Below, one piece after another: positions 21,061 to 30,044 of a stretch of DNA of 38,275 nucleotides. The position numbers and the translations under genes are program-made. Numbering within the stretch: position 1 is the first letter of the stretch; every line of letters begins with the position of its first letter. Origin of the DNA: a virus; the IMG/VR virus record IMGVR_UViG_3300032893_000165, positions 1-38,275 of that record. The stretch is one strand, 5' to 3'. The notes under the pieces were generated by a model that saw nothing but the letters and a program-made list of their open reading frames with translations, did no database searches and was not told the DNA's origin.

Positions 21061-21681
21061 ATGGCTCTCAGCGACTCGGCAGGCGTCGGCAGTGCACTTC
21101 CCAGCCAAGTGGGTGTGACGTCTGGCTGGGCGCTGGTGACGAATGGCACAGTGGCATCCTGGGCCTCCGTGGGTGGTGGTTCTGGCGTGGATACTCTGGC
21201 GGCGGTGGGAAGCTCTCCCAATGCCAACGGGGGCACCATTGCCTCGACCACCCTCACGCTACAGCCGGCAGATGGAACCCATCCTGGCGTGGTAACGGCC
21301 CTGGCCCAGACGTTCGGGGGCCTCAAGACATTCACCAGCCAGCTGGCCTGCAGCGGGGACATCAGCGCCACGGGCCTTTCTGGAGACCAGGCAGTCCTGG
21401 GCACAACCTCCGGGACGGCAGCATTGGCATTCGTCCACTCCGGCACCCCCACTACCGTCTTCTGGACGGATGGTACGCACATTGTCCTGGGGACTCCTGG
21501 GGGTTCTGGTGATTTCTTCTTCCGTCAGGGCGGACAGTCCGGCACTACCCTCGCCCTCATCACCAGCACTCAGTTGGACTTGACTGGCCTCGGAGTCGGC
21601 GGGGCCATCAAACTCAAGTCCCCAGATGGAACTACCTACACAGCCACCATCGCCAACGGTGGTACCTGGAGCATCAGCTAG
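21061..21681 (+). CDS. Fibre-like virion protein
   Basis: ATG at 21061 directly after the previous TAA. The 206-residue product is Gly/Thr/Ser rich and beta-structured. It starts with SGWALVTNGTVASWASVGGG, a version of the LxTNGTxxSW motif present in the neighbouring spike, and carries ALAQTFGGLKTFTS, a common phage fibre element, and a short C-terminal domain ending IANGGTWSIS. It is likely a fibre or spike adaptor exposed on the virion. Confidence 0.65.
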   Translation: MALSDSAGVGSALPSQVGVTSGWALVTNGTVASWASVGGGSGVDTLAAVGSSPNANGGTIASTTLTLQPADGTHPGVVTALAQTFGGLKTFTSQLACSGDISATGLSGDQAVLGTTSGTAALAFVHSGTPTTVFWTDGTHIVLGTPGGSGDFFFRQGGQSGTTLALITSTQLDLTGLGVGGAIKLKSPDGTTYTATIANGGTWSIS

Positions 21682-21684
21682 GCC

Positions 21685-24600
21685 ATGCCGTATCCGCCCC
21701 CGCCGGGCCCACCCGGAGTGGGCGAGTTTCAGGCCATCGGGCTTCTCCAGGCACCGGCCATCCCCGATGTCACCGGGAATGCTGGAAAGTTTCTAGAGAC
21801 GGATGGAGTTGTCCCGCAGTGGGAGCCCGTCACTGGAGTTTTGCCTGACCAGACGGGACAGGCGGGCAACTTCCTCACCACGAATGGAACCAGCGCAAGC
21901 TGGGCTGCCATTCCAGCGGGCAGTACCTTCGACCTCCGCGACTACGGAGCGGTGGCAGACGACCCGACAAACGACGTCTCGGTGGCTTTCTACAACGCCG
22001 TGGCGGCGTTCAATCAGATGCTTGTCGGTCTGACTGAAATCTTCGGAACCAACGGGCCATTTGGAGCCATCGTCTTTCCGCAGGGCACGTTCTATACCAG
22101 CCGCCCGCTCTGTGTTCCGGCCAACTGTGAAATTTACGGTGCCGGTAAGACACTGACGATGGTGGTGCCGGGCACCGGAGACCACACCACCCCGTCGCTG
22201 GTGCAGGGCTATGCGGGCCCCATCTTTTTCGCCAGTCCGGCGTGGACCCCGGGGATGTTGCCCAACGTCTCCCAGCCCAGCCTCGGGACGTCATTGGCCA
22301 CCGGTTCTGGAAACTGCCTCAATCTCGCGCCCGGAACCGACGTGCTTCACGTCACAGCGAGTTACCCCCTCCACGATTCCTTCCCCTGGGGCACGTGGAT
22401 GGGGAACGACTACACGCTGACGGCGTGGAGCCTGGAGCTCTTCGTTCGCGTGGATAACCACCCCGGGACGGCGGCGGAAGAGGGAACGCTGGGCATCATC
22501 GGAAGCTATGGCCCTGGCGTCTGGGGCTCCAGGGACCAGAATTTCCCCTACGACTCGGCCTTCAGTCTCCGGGCAGTGGTGGATGGTAGCAACATCACCC
22601 TGGAAGCGCGCATCACCACCAACCCGGCCTACACCGGGCCGTTCAACACAGTGGCATCCGGCACCACGGTGTTGCTGTCTGGCACGGTGGCTCGGGCCAC
22701 GGTCCGGCATGTCGAGTTGGACTACACCGGCTCCAACTTCTACTTCTACATCAACGGGGTGCTGCAGGGCTCTACCGCGGCCACGGGTCCCATTATCAGG
22801 GCGCCCTGGGAGCAAACGCAGATTGGCGCCACGGGTAGCGAATGGAGTCACTCTGACAACACCGTCACCGGCGCCGTGGACGGCATCCGGATGTCGAAGG
22901 TGGCGCGGCACACCGGCTCCAACTTTACTCCGCCGACGAGCAAGCCAACGTGGGATTCCAACACGATGGCGCTCTACAACTTCGACCAGTCGGCACCCAC
23001 CATCCAGCCAAGGGATTCGGGCGGAGGTGATGTCGGGCCCCTGCTGACGCTGCCGATGTTCATCCCTGGAGTGCTTCGCTCCGGCATCAATGAAAGCACC
23101 TGGTTTTCCCCGGCCCTGGGCGACCAGGTTCCTCACTATGTGGACCTCTGGCCCATCGGCTTCGCGCAGAGCATCTACATCCACGACCTTGCCGTGACTG
23201 GCTGGTGGAGCTGCGTTGGCATCAAGGGCAAGCGCAGCCCCAGGCTGTGGGTCTATCGGACCGTCATCAATGAGATGGCCAATGCTGGCATCTGGGCGGC
23301 GGATGCCGAATCCTTCTTCGGCCAGCTCTCGGACAACTACCTCGGCAACGTGGCCGGTTCTGCCATCGTGCAGTTCGGTCGGGCAGACAGGAACGAAGCG
23401 CTCCAGTGCGGCATCGGCATCTACAATACCGCCGCTGGCGCGGTGACCTGGTTCAACAACCAGCCGACCTACAGCAGCTACGCCTGCATCGTCGGAGCTG
23501 GTGGCTCGCAGTTTTCTCAATACAACATCCAGAACGTCTCCAATGACACCGAGGGTTGGGCCTTCACCCGGATGATTGGGGCGGGAGTGCTGATTGGTCA
23601 GGCGGCATCCTGGTTCTCCTCTGGCAACCAGTGGGCCGCAGGCGGCACCTCATCCCCATTGAAGATTTTCGGGAATGCGACGCTGACCAACTTGCCGGAG
23701 GAGGCCGGGGCCTTTGCCAGCATCGGCGATGTCTTCCTTCCCCCTGTGACTGGCGCCAAATCCATCATTGATTTCGATTCGGCTAGCACCCCAATTGTCA
23801 GCATCACGCTGCAAAACGCCTATATCGCAGATTTCAATGAGCCAAGGCTTCCACTTTCTAACGTGGAAGGACTGGTTGCCATCCACGACTCTGCTGGCTT
23901 TAGCAATCTGCGGGGTCTCAGCATCTCAGACGTCAAGGCGGCCAACCTGGCTGGGTCTTTCACTTGCCAGGATGCATTCACCTGGGGCCAGGTGGTCTTT
24001 ACCAATCCAGAGCCTGACGCCAATTACCAGGTCGTCGTCACGCTACAGGCAACGGACGGCAGTCCTGCGGCCAATTCTAGAATTGTTGACCACATCGATT
24101 ACTTTGCCGACCGCTTTGTGGTGTCATTTGTGGCGGCCCCTGGTATGGGCGTCACAAACACCTGGGCCTGGCAGCTGGTTCGGGTCGAACCACCGGCACT
24201 CTATTACGATGCACATCCGTCGCTGCCGTCGTCCTTTTCCAATCCATTCGGTGGCGAGGTCAACAGGCCATTTGCTATTGCCATGACGTTGACGCCGAGC
24301 ACGGGCAATACGTTCTACTTTGGCAACTTTACCCAGCAGACCATTCTCTCCGCCGGGGCGACGATTGGGGCGGCCGATAGCTGGGAGGTCAACTGGGAAG
24401 CAACTCTCTTCTTTGCCAGTGAGTACTGCGGGACGAGCCACCTCGAGCTGGACCCATTTGTCCAGAATGGAAAGCTCTGCACCCATCGCAACCCCGGCTC
24501 ACACAACGTCGGCTTTTATTTCGACGGTTCCACGTACTACTACCTCATCGACGGACAGGCCAAGCTCATCCTTCCGGGGAGCAATCCCTTCGGTACGCAG

Positions 24601-25989
24601 CCGGCGACCGTCTACGTGGGCGAACGGTCGGACACCACCAACCCGCTGACTATCGCCAGCATCGCCAATCTCAAGATGGACCGCACGCCTGCGCGCGTCT
24701 ATTCCTTCGAGCAGACCATCGGCCCCGGTCTCCAGCTCCAGGCGGCGCTCTTTGGAGATGATTGGGTGACTGGCCAGGGTGCCTCCGCCTCGTCGCCATG
24801 GAGCGCGCAGGTCATCAACAACAAGTACGGCACGACGTACTACTGGATGCCCAACAAGCAGGCACAGTTGACGGGTCCATTCGGGCTTGGCACAACGCTT
24901 TGGCAGCCGTGGGCCGGCACGTCGAGCAGCCTCTCGCTCTCTGCCGTTGTCATCATGTGCGGCTGGTATGACTGCCTCAACAGCGTCCCGGCGGCGACCA
25001 CCTTTGCCGGACTCCAAGCCATCGTGGAGGGCGGCCCGGCGTCTGCCACCTGGAATCCCCCGACCTCCGGAACCACGCCGACGGACCAGCGGTCCTTTGC
25101 CATCGTTCAGGTCAACTCAAGCGGCACATCCGTGCTGACCATCGACGGACACAACATCAACATGGTGTGGCAGGGCAGCTTTGCTGCCACTACGGCCTTC
25201 GTCGTCAACGCCATCAATACCACTCCAGCCACCGACGCCATCGTCACTGCGACGGCCCAGGCGGCGGACCCGACCCAGAAGACGCTCATCATCAATACCA
25301 ACGTCATCGGCACCGCCGGCAATGGGATGGTCATCTCCACCGATGGCGTTGGCGGCAGCGGTGTCTATGGTGACCTCGGCACGGGCCCCGGCTTTGCGCT
25401 CTCCGCCAAGACGTTCGATGGAACGGACAACACCGTCACCATCTCCGGGCAGACCTTCGTCTGCAACTTCGATACGGACGTCACCACCACCATCAACAAC
25501 CTGGTGACGGCCATTACCGGCTCGTCCCTCAATGCAACCCTTGCGGCTGCCAATGCCGGAACAACGATGTCCCTGACGGCCAGGACCAATGGGACAGCCG
25601 GAAACACGGTGCGCCTCTCTGGCACCGGCTTCAATACTTCGGGCGCCGTGCCGGCATGGAGCAATCCCGTCACCGCCAATGCCGTACACATGGACGGCGG
25701 ATTCAACGGAGCCATTTCCCTTGGGGCTACCACCATCCTCGTCTGCAACGTGCCCCCGTTTGGAACCAACTCTAGCTATTCTGCCGGGAAGGACGCCATT
25801 CGCGTTACCCTCAATGGGCTGATTGGTGGCTACGCGGCCGCGGGCGTTACCATTGTTGACCTGGACCTCTTGGTGAGGGATGCCGGCGCACACCAGAACA
25901 TCAATCCCGCCTATGATGCAGGCAATGGCTATCCAAATGATGCCTGCCAGACCGCCATCTACGGACTCATCCAACCCCTACTGCCCTAG
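21685..25989 (+). CDS. Giant tail spike: beta-helix, LamG-like domains, SGNH-like pseudo-esterase
   Basis: ATG at 21685; 1434 residues. Order: Pro-rich start; two copies of the TG-x-AG-x-FL-x-T-x-G attachment motif (to 80); FDLRDYGAVADDPTND from 82, a pectate-lyase-type beta-helix start; an inserted concanavalin-like domain about 235-440; beta-helix turns to about 750; a second concanavalin-like region about 850-1015; and a C-terminal SGNH-like domain from 1022. There GDS is GDD (1024-1026), G-x-N-D is GWYD (1093-1096) and D-x-x-H is lost (Tyr1416). Two repeated modules (1117-1338) split it. Likely binds and perhaps cleaves host surface glycan through the helix. Confidence 0.8.
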   Translation: MPYPPPPGPPGVGEFQAIGLLQAPAIPDVTGNAGKFLETDGVVPQWEPVTGVLPDQTGQAGNFLTTNGTSASWAAIPAGSTFDLRDYGAVADDPTNDVSVAFYNAVAAFNQMLVGLTEIFGTNGPFGAIVFPQGTFYTSRPLCVPANCEIYGAGKTLTMVVPGTGDHTTPSLVQGYAGPIFFASPAWTPGMLPNVSQPSLGTSLATGSGNCLNLAPGTDVLHVTASYPLHDSFPWGTWMGNDYTLTAWSLELFVRVDNHPGTAAEEGTLGIIGSYGPGVWGSRDQNFPYDSAFSLRAVVDGSNITLEARITTNPAYTGPFNTVASGTTVLLSGTVARATVRHVELDYTGSNFYFYINGVLQGSTAATGPIIRAPWEQTQIGATGSEWSHSDNTVTGAVDGIRMSKVARHTGSNFTPPTSKPTWDSNTMALYNFDQSAPTIQPRDSGGGDVGPLLTLPMFIPGVLRSGINESTWFSPALGDQVPHYVDLWPIGFAQSIYIHDLAVTGWWSCVGIKGKRSPRLWVYRTVINEMANAGIWAADAESFFGQLSDNYLGNVAGSAIVQFGRADRNEALQCGIGIYNTAAGAVTWFNNQPTYSSYACIVGAGGSQFSQYNIQNVSNDTEGWAFTRMIGAGVLIGQAASWFSSGNQWAAGGTSSPLKIFGNATLTNLPEEAGAFASIGDVFLPPVTGAKSIIDFDSASTPIVSITLQNAYIADFNEPRLPLSNVEGLVAIHDSAGFSNLRGLSISDVKAANLAGSFTCQDAFTWGQVVFTNPEPDANYQVVVTLQATDGSPAANSRIVDHIDYFADRFVVSFVAAPGMGVTNTWAWQLVRVEPPALYYDAHPSLPSSFSNPFGGEVNRPFAIAMTLTPSTGNTFYFGNFTQQTILSAGATIGAADSWEVNWEATLFFASEYCGTSHLELDPFVQNGKLCTHRNPGSHNVGFYFDGSTYYYLIDGQAKLILPGSNPFGTQPATVYVGERSDTTNPLTIASIANLKMDRTPARVYSFEQTIGPGLQLQAALFGDDWVTGQGASASSPWSAQVINNKYGTTYYWMPNKQAQLTGPFGLGTTLWQPWAGTSSSLSLSAVVIMCGWYDCLNSVPAATTFAGLQAIVEGGPASATWNPPTSGTTPTDQRSFAIVQVNSSGTSVLTIDGHNINMVWQGSFAATTAFVVNAINTTPATDAIVTATAQAADPTQKTLIINTNVIGTAGNGMVISTDGVGGSGVYGDLGTGPGFALSAKTFDGTDNTVTISGQTFVCNFDTDVTTTINNLVTAITGSSLNATLAAANAGTTMSLTARTNGTAGNTVRLSGTGFNTSGAVPAWSNPVTANAVHMDGGFNGAISLGATTILVCNVPPFGTNSSYSAGKDAIRVTLNGLIGGYAAAGVTIVDLDLLVRDAGAHQNINPAYDAGNGYPNDACQTAIYGLIQPLLP

Positions 25990-25998
25990 GAGACGCAC

Positions 25999-26619
25999 AT
26001 GGAGACCGCCAGTCAGTTCCAGCAGGTGATGGCCGACAACCCCAACAACCCCTTTGCCGCGGACGACAAGCTGTGGGTTCGCTTCGAGATGGTGCCGGTG
26101 GAGGACCCGGAGAAGTCCAAGGACGAGGGCCGCACCATCTGCGTGGACGTTCCCCACATCGAAATCCGCACCCCGGGGGACCGGGACAACGTCCTCTTCC
26201 GTCCCATGACGGACCTGGACAAGCAGCGCTTCAAGAAGCGCTATGAGGAGTGGCTGAAGACGCAGAACGACGAGCCGACGGAAGGGACTCCGCTGTCGGA
26301 AGTCCCCATCTTCAAGCGCCGGGAAGTGGAGGAGTGCCGCTACCTCAACGTCTACACCCTGGAGCAGCTCGCCGCCCTGTCCGACTCCCACGTGAAGAAG
26401 GACCGCGGCCTCTACAACTACCGGGAACGGGCGAAGAATTACCTGGACGTGGCGCTCCGGGGCAAGGAGGCCTCACGGCTCCAGGCGGAGAAGGACGCCC
26501 TGGAAAACCGCTTCGCCTCGCAGACCCAGGCCATCGAGGACCAGAAGGCCCTGATTGCCGCCCTGCAGGCCCAGCTTCAGGCGATGGCCAAGTCCATGGC
26601 CGAAAAGAGCGAGAAGTAA
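25999..26619 (+). CDS. Conserved podovirus virion-region protein
   Basis: ATG at 25999 with AGGAG upstream; 206 residues. It has the pattern of a protein often found in podovirus structural clusters: EGRTICVDVPHIEIRTPGDRDN, RPMTDLDKQRFKKRYEEW, EGTPLSEVPIF and LNVYTLEQLAALSD. A C-terminal coiled coil follows (LQAEKDALENRF and on). The role is not established; a connector or assembly factor is possible. Confidence 0.7.
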   Translation: METASQFQQVMADNPNNPFAADDKLWVRFEMVPVEDPEKSKDEGRTICVDVPHIEIRTPGDRDNVLFRPMTDLDKQRFKKRYEEWLKTQNDEPTEGTPLSEVPIFKRREVEECRYLNVYTLEQLAALSDSHVKKDRGLYNYRERAKNYLDVALRGKEASRLQAEKDALENRFASQTQAIEDQKALIAALQAQLQAMAKSMAEKSEK

Positions 26620-26622
26620 GCG

Positions 26623-27417
26623 ATGGCCCAGGAGCCCACCCCTGCGTTGACGTGGCTGCAGGCGCAGTTTCCCACCATCTCGACGATGATTAACAACGTC
26701 GCGGTGGAGGTGGGCTTGACGGCCTCCGCGGCACCGCTCTCCAGCACGGACCCCAACTTCGTCCAGATGCTGGTGCTGGCGAACAAGCTCGGCAAGCAGC
26801 TGATGCGTCGGTGCGAGTGGCAGCTCCTCAACCGGACCTACACATTCACCACCAATAGCATGGGGCCGCCAACGCCGGAGGTGACGTTCTACCCCCTGCC
26901 CAACGACTTCAACCGGATGATTAACCAGACGGCTTGGAACCGCACCAGCCGTCTGCCGATGGCCGGGCCGCTGACGGCTCAGGGCTGGGAGTGGCTGGTG
27001 GGCCTGGTGTCGAACCAGTACACCATCTACCTGGGGTTCCGGCAGTGGGGTGGGACGTTTGCCGTCTACCCGAGCCCCAACCCCGCCAACCAAACCATCG
27101 CCTTTGAGTACCAGTCCAACGCCTGGGTGCAGCCCTCGGGCACGACGACGCTCGACCAGCGGGCGCAGACACTCCAGAACCCCGGAGACATCCCTCTCTT
27201 TGACGAGCTCCTCTTCCAGTGCGGACTCAAGGCGGCCTTCCTCGCCGCCAAGGGCTTTGACTCCACCTCGGCAGATGCCGAGTACCAGGCGGCCCTGGAC
27301 AACGCCATCGGCACGGACCAGGGCGCGCCCAAAATCAACATGTCCGACAACGGGTTCGGCATGAGATATTTAGACGCACTGAACAACGTGCCACCCTCTG
27401 GATTCGGCCAGCCCTAG
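26623..27417 (+). CDS. Head-tail adaptor / tubular-type protein
   Basis: ATG at 26623; 264 residues. Conserved pattern of podovirus adaptors (P22 gp4 or T7 gp11-like role): LANKLGKQLMRRCEWQLLNRTYTF, FYPLPNDFNRMINQTAWNRTSRLPMAGPL, a middle with FRQWGGTFAVYPSPNP and IAFEYQSNAWV, and DIPLFDELLFQCGLKAAFLAAKG. It would join the portal to the tail hub encoded next, which starts one base after its stop. Confidence 0.75.
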   Translation: MAQEPTPALTWLQAQFPTISTMINNVAVEVGLTASAAPLSSTDPNFVQMLVLANKLGKQLMRRCEWQLLNRTYTFTTNSMGPPTPEVTFYPLPNDFNRMINQTAWNRTSRLPMAGPLTAQGWEWLVGLVSNQYTIYLGFRQWGGTFAVYPSPNPANQTIAFEYQSNAWVQPSGTTTLDQRAQTLQNPGDIPLFDELLFQCGLKAAFLAAKGFDSTSADAEYQAALDNAIGTDQGAPKINMSDNGFGMRYLDALNNVPPSGFGQP

Positions 27418-29613
27418 ATGCTCTACGCCCGGAAACAGGCGCTGAAGACAGTCACCGGGGTCTCCCCCACGGGAGGCATCAACTCCGTTGCGGCCCTGTC
27501 CCAGATGCAGCCGGACGAATGCGTCCAGCTGGAGAACCTCTGGCCCGGGGCCTTCGGGGCCACCTCGAGACTCGGGAGCGCCGTCCACACCCAGGATGTC
27601 GGCTACTACCCGGCCATCTCCACATTCACCCCGCCGACGTCCGCGACCGCCACGTGCGTCATTTCCGGGCACAGCTTCACCGCGACGCACCACACCGACG
27701 CCGACACCACCGTCAACGACTTGATTGCCCTCATCCAGGCCAACCCCACGGTGTCGGCGCTGGTGACGGTGACGCTGGTGAGCCACAAGATGCAGGTGAC
27801 GGCCAAGGCCTTGGGTGCCTCGGGCAATGGCATCACCACCACCTCCAACAACGCCAACGGGGCGAGCTTCGACCACGCCTCAACGCAGGGGGGCATCTCC
27901 AGCACCTCCGGCAACTACACCCTGATTCCCTTCCATGGAGAGGACGGGACCCACGACAAGCTCTTCGTCGCCACCAACCAGGGCCTCTGGGACTGCTCCG
28001 TGACGGGCGCCGTGCCGACGCTGCTTCTTGCCTTCGCCGCCACGACGGGCCTCGCGGGCATCGGCTCGAGCACCAACTTCTCCTCCATCGGCGACCACTT
28101 CTGCGTCTACTGCGACGAGGTCAACGGCTACTACCTCTACACGGAGTCCACGCAGACCTGGCAGAGGGTAGGAACCGGGACGCCCAGCACCTCCGTCTAC
28201 ACCCCACCCACGGCAGCCACCGCGACGTGCGTCATCAACGGGACGACCTTCGTCGCCACCTTCGACACCGACGCCGGCACCACCATCGCCAACCTCATGG
28301 CGATTATCCGCTCGGATGACGCCATCACGGCGCTGGTCAAGCTGTCCTCCGACGGGAGCCTGATGACGGTGACGGCCGTGGAGCCGGGCACGGCGGGCAA
28401 CGGAATTACCACGACGACCGACGGGGCCAACGGCGCGGCCTTCTCTGCCGCGGCGACGACGGGCGGGACGGATGGCGTCTATGGGGTCAACCCCAACGAC
28501 TTCGTCTTCCCGTGCGTGTGGATGCGGCGACTCTGGTTCTGCGAGCGGGGGAGCTCCACCGGGTGGTTTCTCCCCTTCGACTCCGTCTTCGGGGAGGCCA
28601 AGCCCTTCAACTTCGGCGCGAGCCAGCCGGCGGGTGGCGCGCTGAAGTGCATGGCCAACTGGACGGTGGACTCCGGCAATGGCGTCGGCAACAACCTGAT
28701 TGTCATTTCGGAGGCCGGGAACGTCTCGGTCTACTCCGGCTCGGACCCGGAGGTGACGGGGGCCTTCCTCCTCACGGGCGTCTGGTTTGTGGGCGGCTTC
28801 CCGGTGGGAAGGAATATTTCCGCGGGGGACGGCGGGGACGTCATCATCATCACCAACCTGGGCGTCATGTCCCTGGCCCACTACCTCCAGGGCCTCTCCC
28901 TGGCGGACCGAACGCTCTACGCCACCAAAAACATCCAGACCCTCATTCAGGAGGAAGTCCAGGAGAACGGCAACTCTTACGGATGGCAGATTGTCATTAC
29001 GCCCGACGAGCAGGCCATCATCATCGTCGTCCCCCAGCCCAATGGCATGGCGCCCATCTGCTACGGGGCGCCCTACGCCACGCGCAACTGGTGCAAGCTG
29101 ACGGGCCGCTCGGCCTTCACCATGGGGGTCTGGCTCAACAAGCTCTACTTCGTGGAGGCGGGGACTGTCTCGGACCTCTACGAGGTGAACGGCTCTCTGG
29201 ACTTCGTCCAGCTGGATGGCTCGGGAGGCCAGCCCATCCCCTGGACCGTCTTCGGCAGCTTCCAGCCCTATGGGACGCCAGCTGTGAGGAAGCGGGTGCA
29301 GATGCTGCGCCCCTACTTCACCACCACCGGGAGCACGGTCAACTACTCGATTGCCGCCCGGTATGACTACGACTTGACCCCGCCCCCGCCCGCCACCACG
29401 CCGTCCACCCTCCCGGCCGGAAGCCTCTGGGACACGGCGGTGTGGGACGTGGCGCTCTGGAGCTCGGGGACGGCCTCGCTCTTCCCCTTTCAGCAGCTGA
29501 ACGGCGCGACTGGAGAGGGCCACGTCGTGGCCGTGGCGCTGACGGGCTACGCCATCGAGCCCACCACCCTGGTCCAGGTGGACGTCATGTACGAGGAAGG
29601 GAATTATTTTTAG
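27418..29613 (+). CDS. Tail hub (P22 gp10-like) with two inserted modules
   Basis: ATG at 27418 immediately after the previous stop; 731 residues against roughly 470-550 for simpler relatives. The start SPTGGINSVAALSQMQPDECVQLENLWPG is the typical hub or DNA-stabilisation protein start (N-terminal GIN ... LENLWP). LFVATNQGLWDCS and later blades (GNVSVYSGSDPEVTGAF, SAFTMGVWLNKLYF) suggest a beta-propeller. Two copies of the repeated module are inserted at residues 68-159 and 259-350, explaining the extra length. It would close the tail with the adaptor upstream. Confidence 0.75.
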   Translation: MLYARKQALKTVTGVSPTGGINSVAALSQMQPDECVQLENLWPGAFGATSRLGSAVHTQDVGYYPAISTFTPPTSATATCVISGHSFTATHHTDADTTVNDLIALIQANPTVSALVTVTLVSHKMQVTAKALGASGNGITTTSNNANGASFDHASTQGGISSTSGNYTLIPFHGEDGTHDKLFVATNQGLWDCSVTGAVPTLLLAFAATTGLAGIGSSTNFSSIGDHFCVYCDEVNGYYLYTESTQTWQRVGTGTPSTSVYTPPTAATATCVINGTTFVATFDTDAGTTIANLMAIIRSDDAITALVKLSSDGSLMTVTAVEPGTAGNGITTTTDGANGAAFSAAATTGGTDGVYGVNPNDFVFPCVWMRRLWFCERGSSTGWFLPFDSVFGEAKPFNFGASQPAGGALKCMANWTVDSGNGVGNNLIVISEAGNVSVYSGSDPEVTGAFLLTGVWFVGGFPVGRNISAGDGGDVIIITNLGVMSLAHYLQGLSLADRTLYATKNIQTLIQEEVQENGNSYGWQIVITPDEQAIIIVVPQPNGMAPICYGAPYATRNWCKLTGRSAFTMGVWLNKLYFVEAGTVSDLYEVNGSLDFVQLDGSGGQPIPWTVFGSFQPYGTPAVRKRVQMLRPYFTTTGSTVNYSIAARYDYDLTPPPPATTPSTLPAGSLWDTAVWDVALWSSGTASLFPFQQLNGATGEGHVVAVALTGYAIEPTTLVQVDVMYEEGNYF

Positions 29614-29615
29614 CC

Positions 29616-30044
29616 ATGAAGACTCTTGATAAGCCTTGCAAGCTGTGGCCAGGACGCCTGACGCGAGCCGGCTACGGAAAGTTGCGAATGGGCGCCAAGG
29701 ACTGGACCGCTCATCGACTGTCTTGGTGGCTGGTCTACGGTGAAATCCCGGAAGGCCTCTGCGTATGCCACCACTGCGATACCCCGGCCTGTGTTGAGCC
29801 GACGCATCTCTTCCTGGGGACTCACCAGGACAACCGTGACGACGCCGTCCGAAAGTCACGGCATGCTCGTGGCGAGAAGAGTGGCCACGCCAAGTTGACC
29901 GAACAAGACATCATCGACATCCGAGCGGCTATCGCTGCCGGGGAGACCAACCTCTCTATTGCCAAGCGTTACCCCGTCAATGATGCCAGCATCAGCAACA
30001 TCCGAATCGGCCACACCTGGAAGCATGTGAAGGGCGAGGCATGA
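29616..30044 (+). CDS. HNH endonuclease with C-terminal HTH (homing type)
   Basis: ATG at 29616; 142 residues; GGAAGG lies rather far upstream. Core: AHRLSWWLVYGEIPEG, CHHCDTPAC, EPTHLFLGTHQDN, the HNH_3-like pattern with Cys51, Cys54, Cys59, His64. The C-terminus GHAKLTEQDIIDIRAAIAAG, ASISNIRIGHTWKHV mirrors the enzyme at 6700. It interrupts the virion block between hub and GNAT-like genes and shares overlaps with the next gene (ATGA), as a recently inserted homing gene would. Confidence 0.85.
   Translation: MKTLDKPCKLWPGRLTRAGYGKLRMGAKDWTAHRLSWWLVYGEIPEGLCVCHHCDTPACVEPTHLFLGTHQDNRDDAVRKSRHARGEKSGHAKLTEQDIIDIRAAIAAGETNLSIAKRYPVNDASISNIRIGHTWKHVKGEA

Noticed and set aside
29594-29612. T-rich stretch after the hub gene as a terminator
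   Set aside because: No stem precedes the short T-run, and it is the coding end of the hub gene.
27880-29859. 659-codon minus-strand frame opposite the tail hub
   Set aside because: No recognisable domains, Arg/Gly-rich composition typical of antisense in GC-rich DNA.
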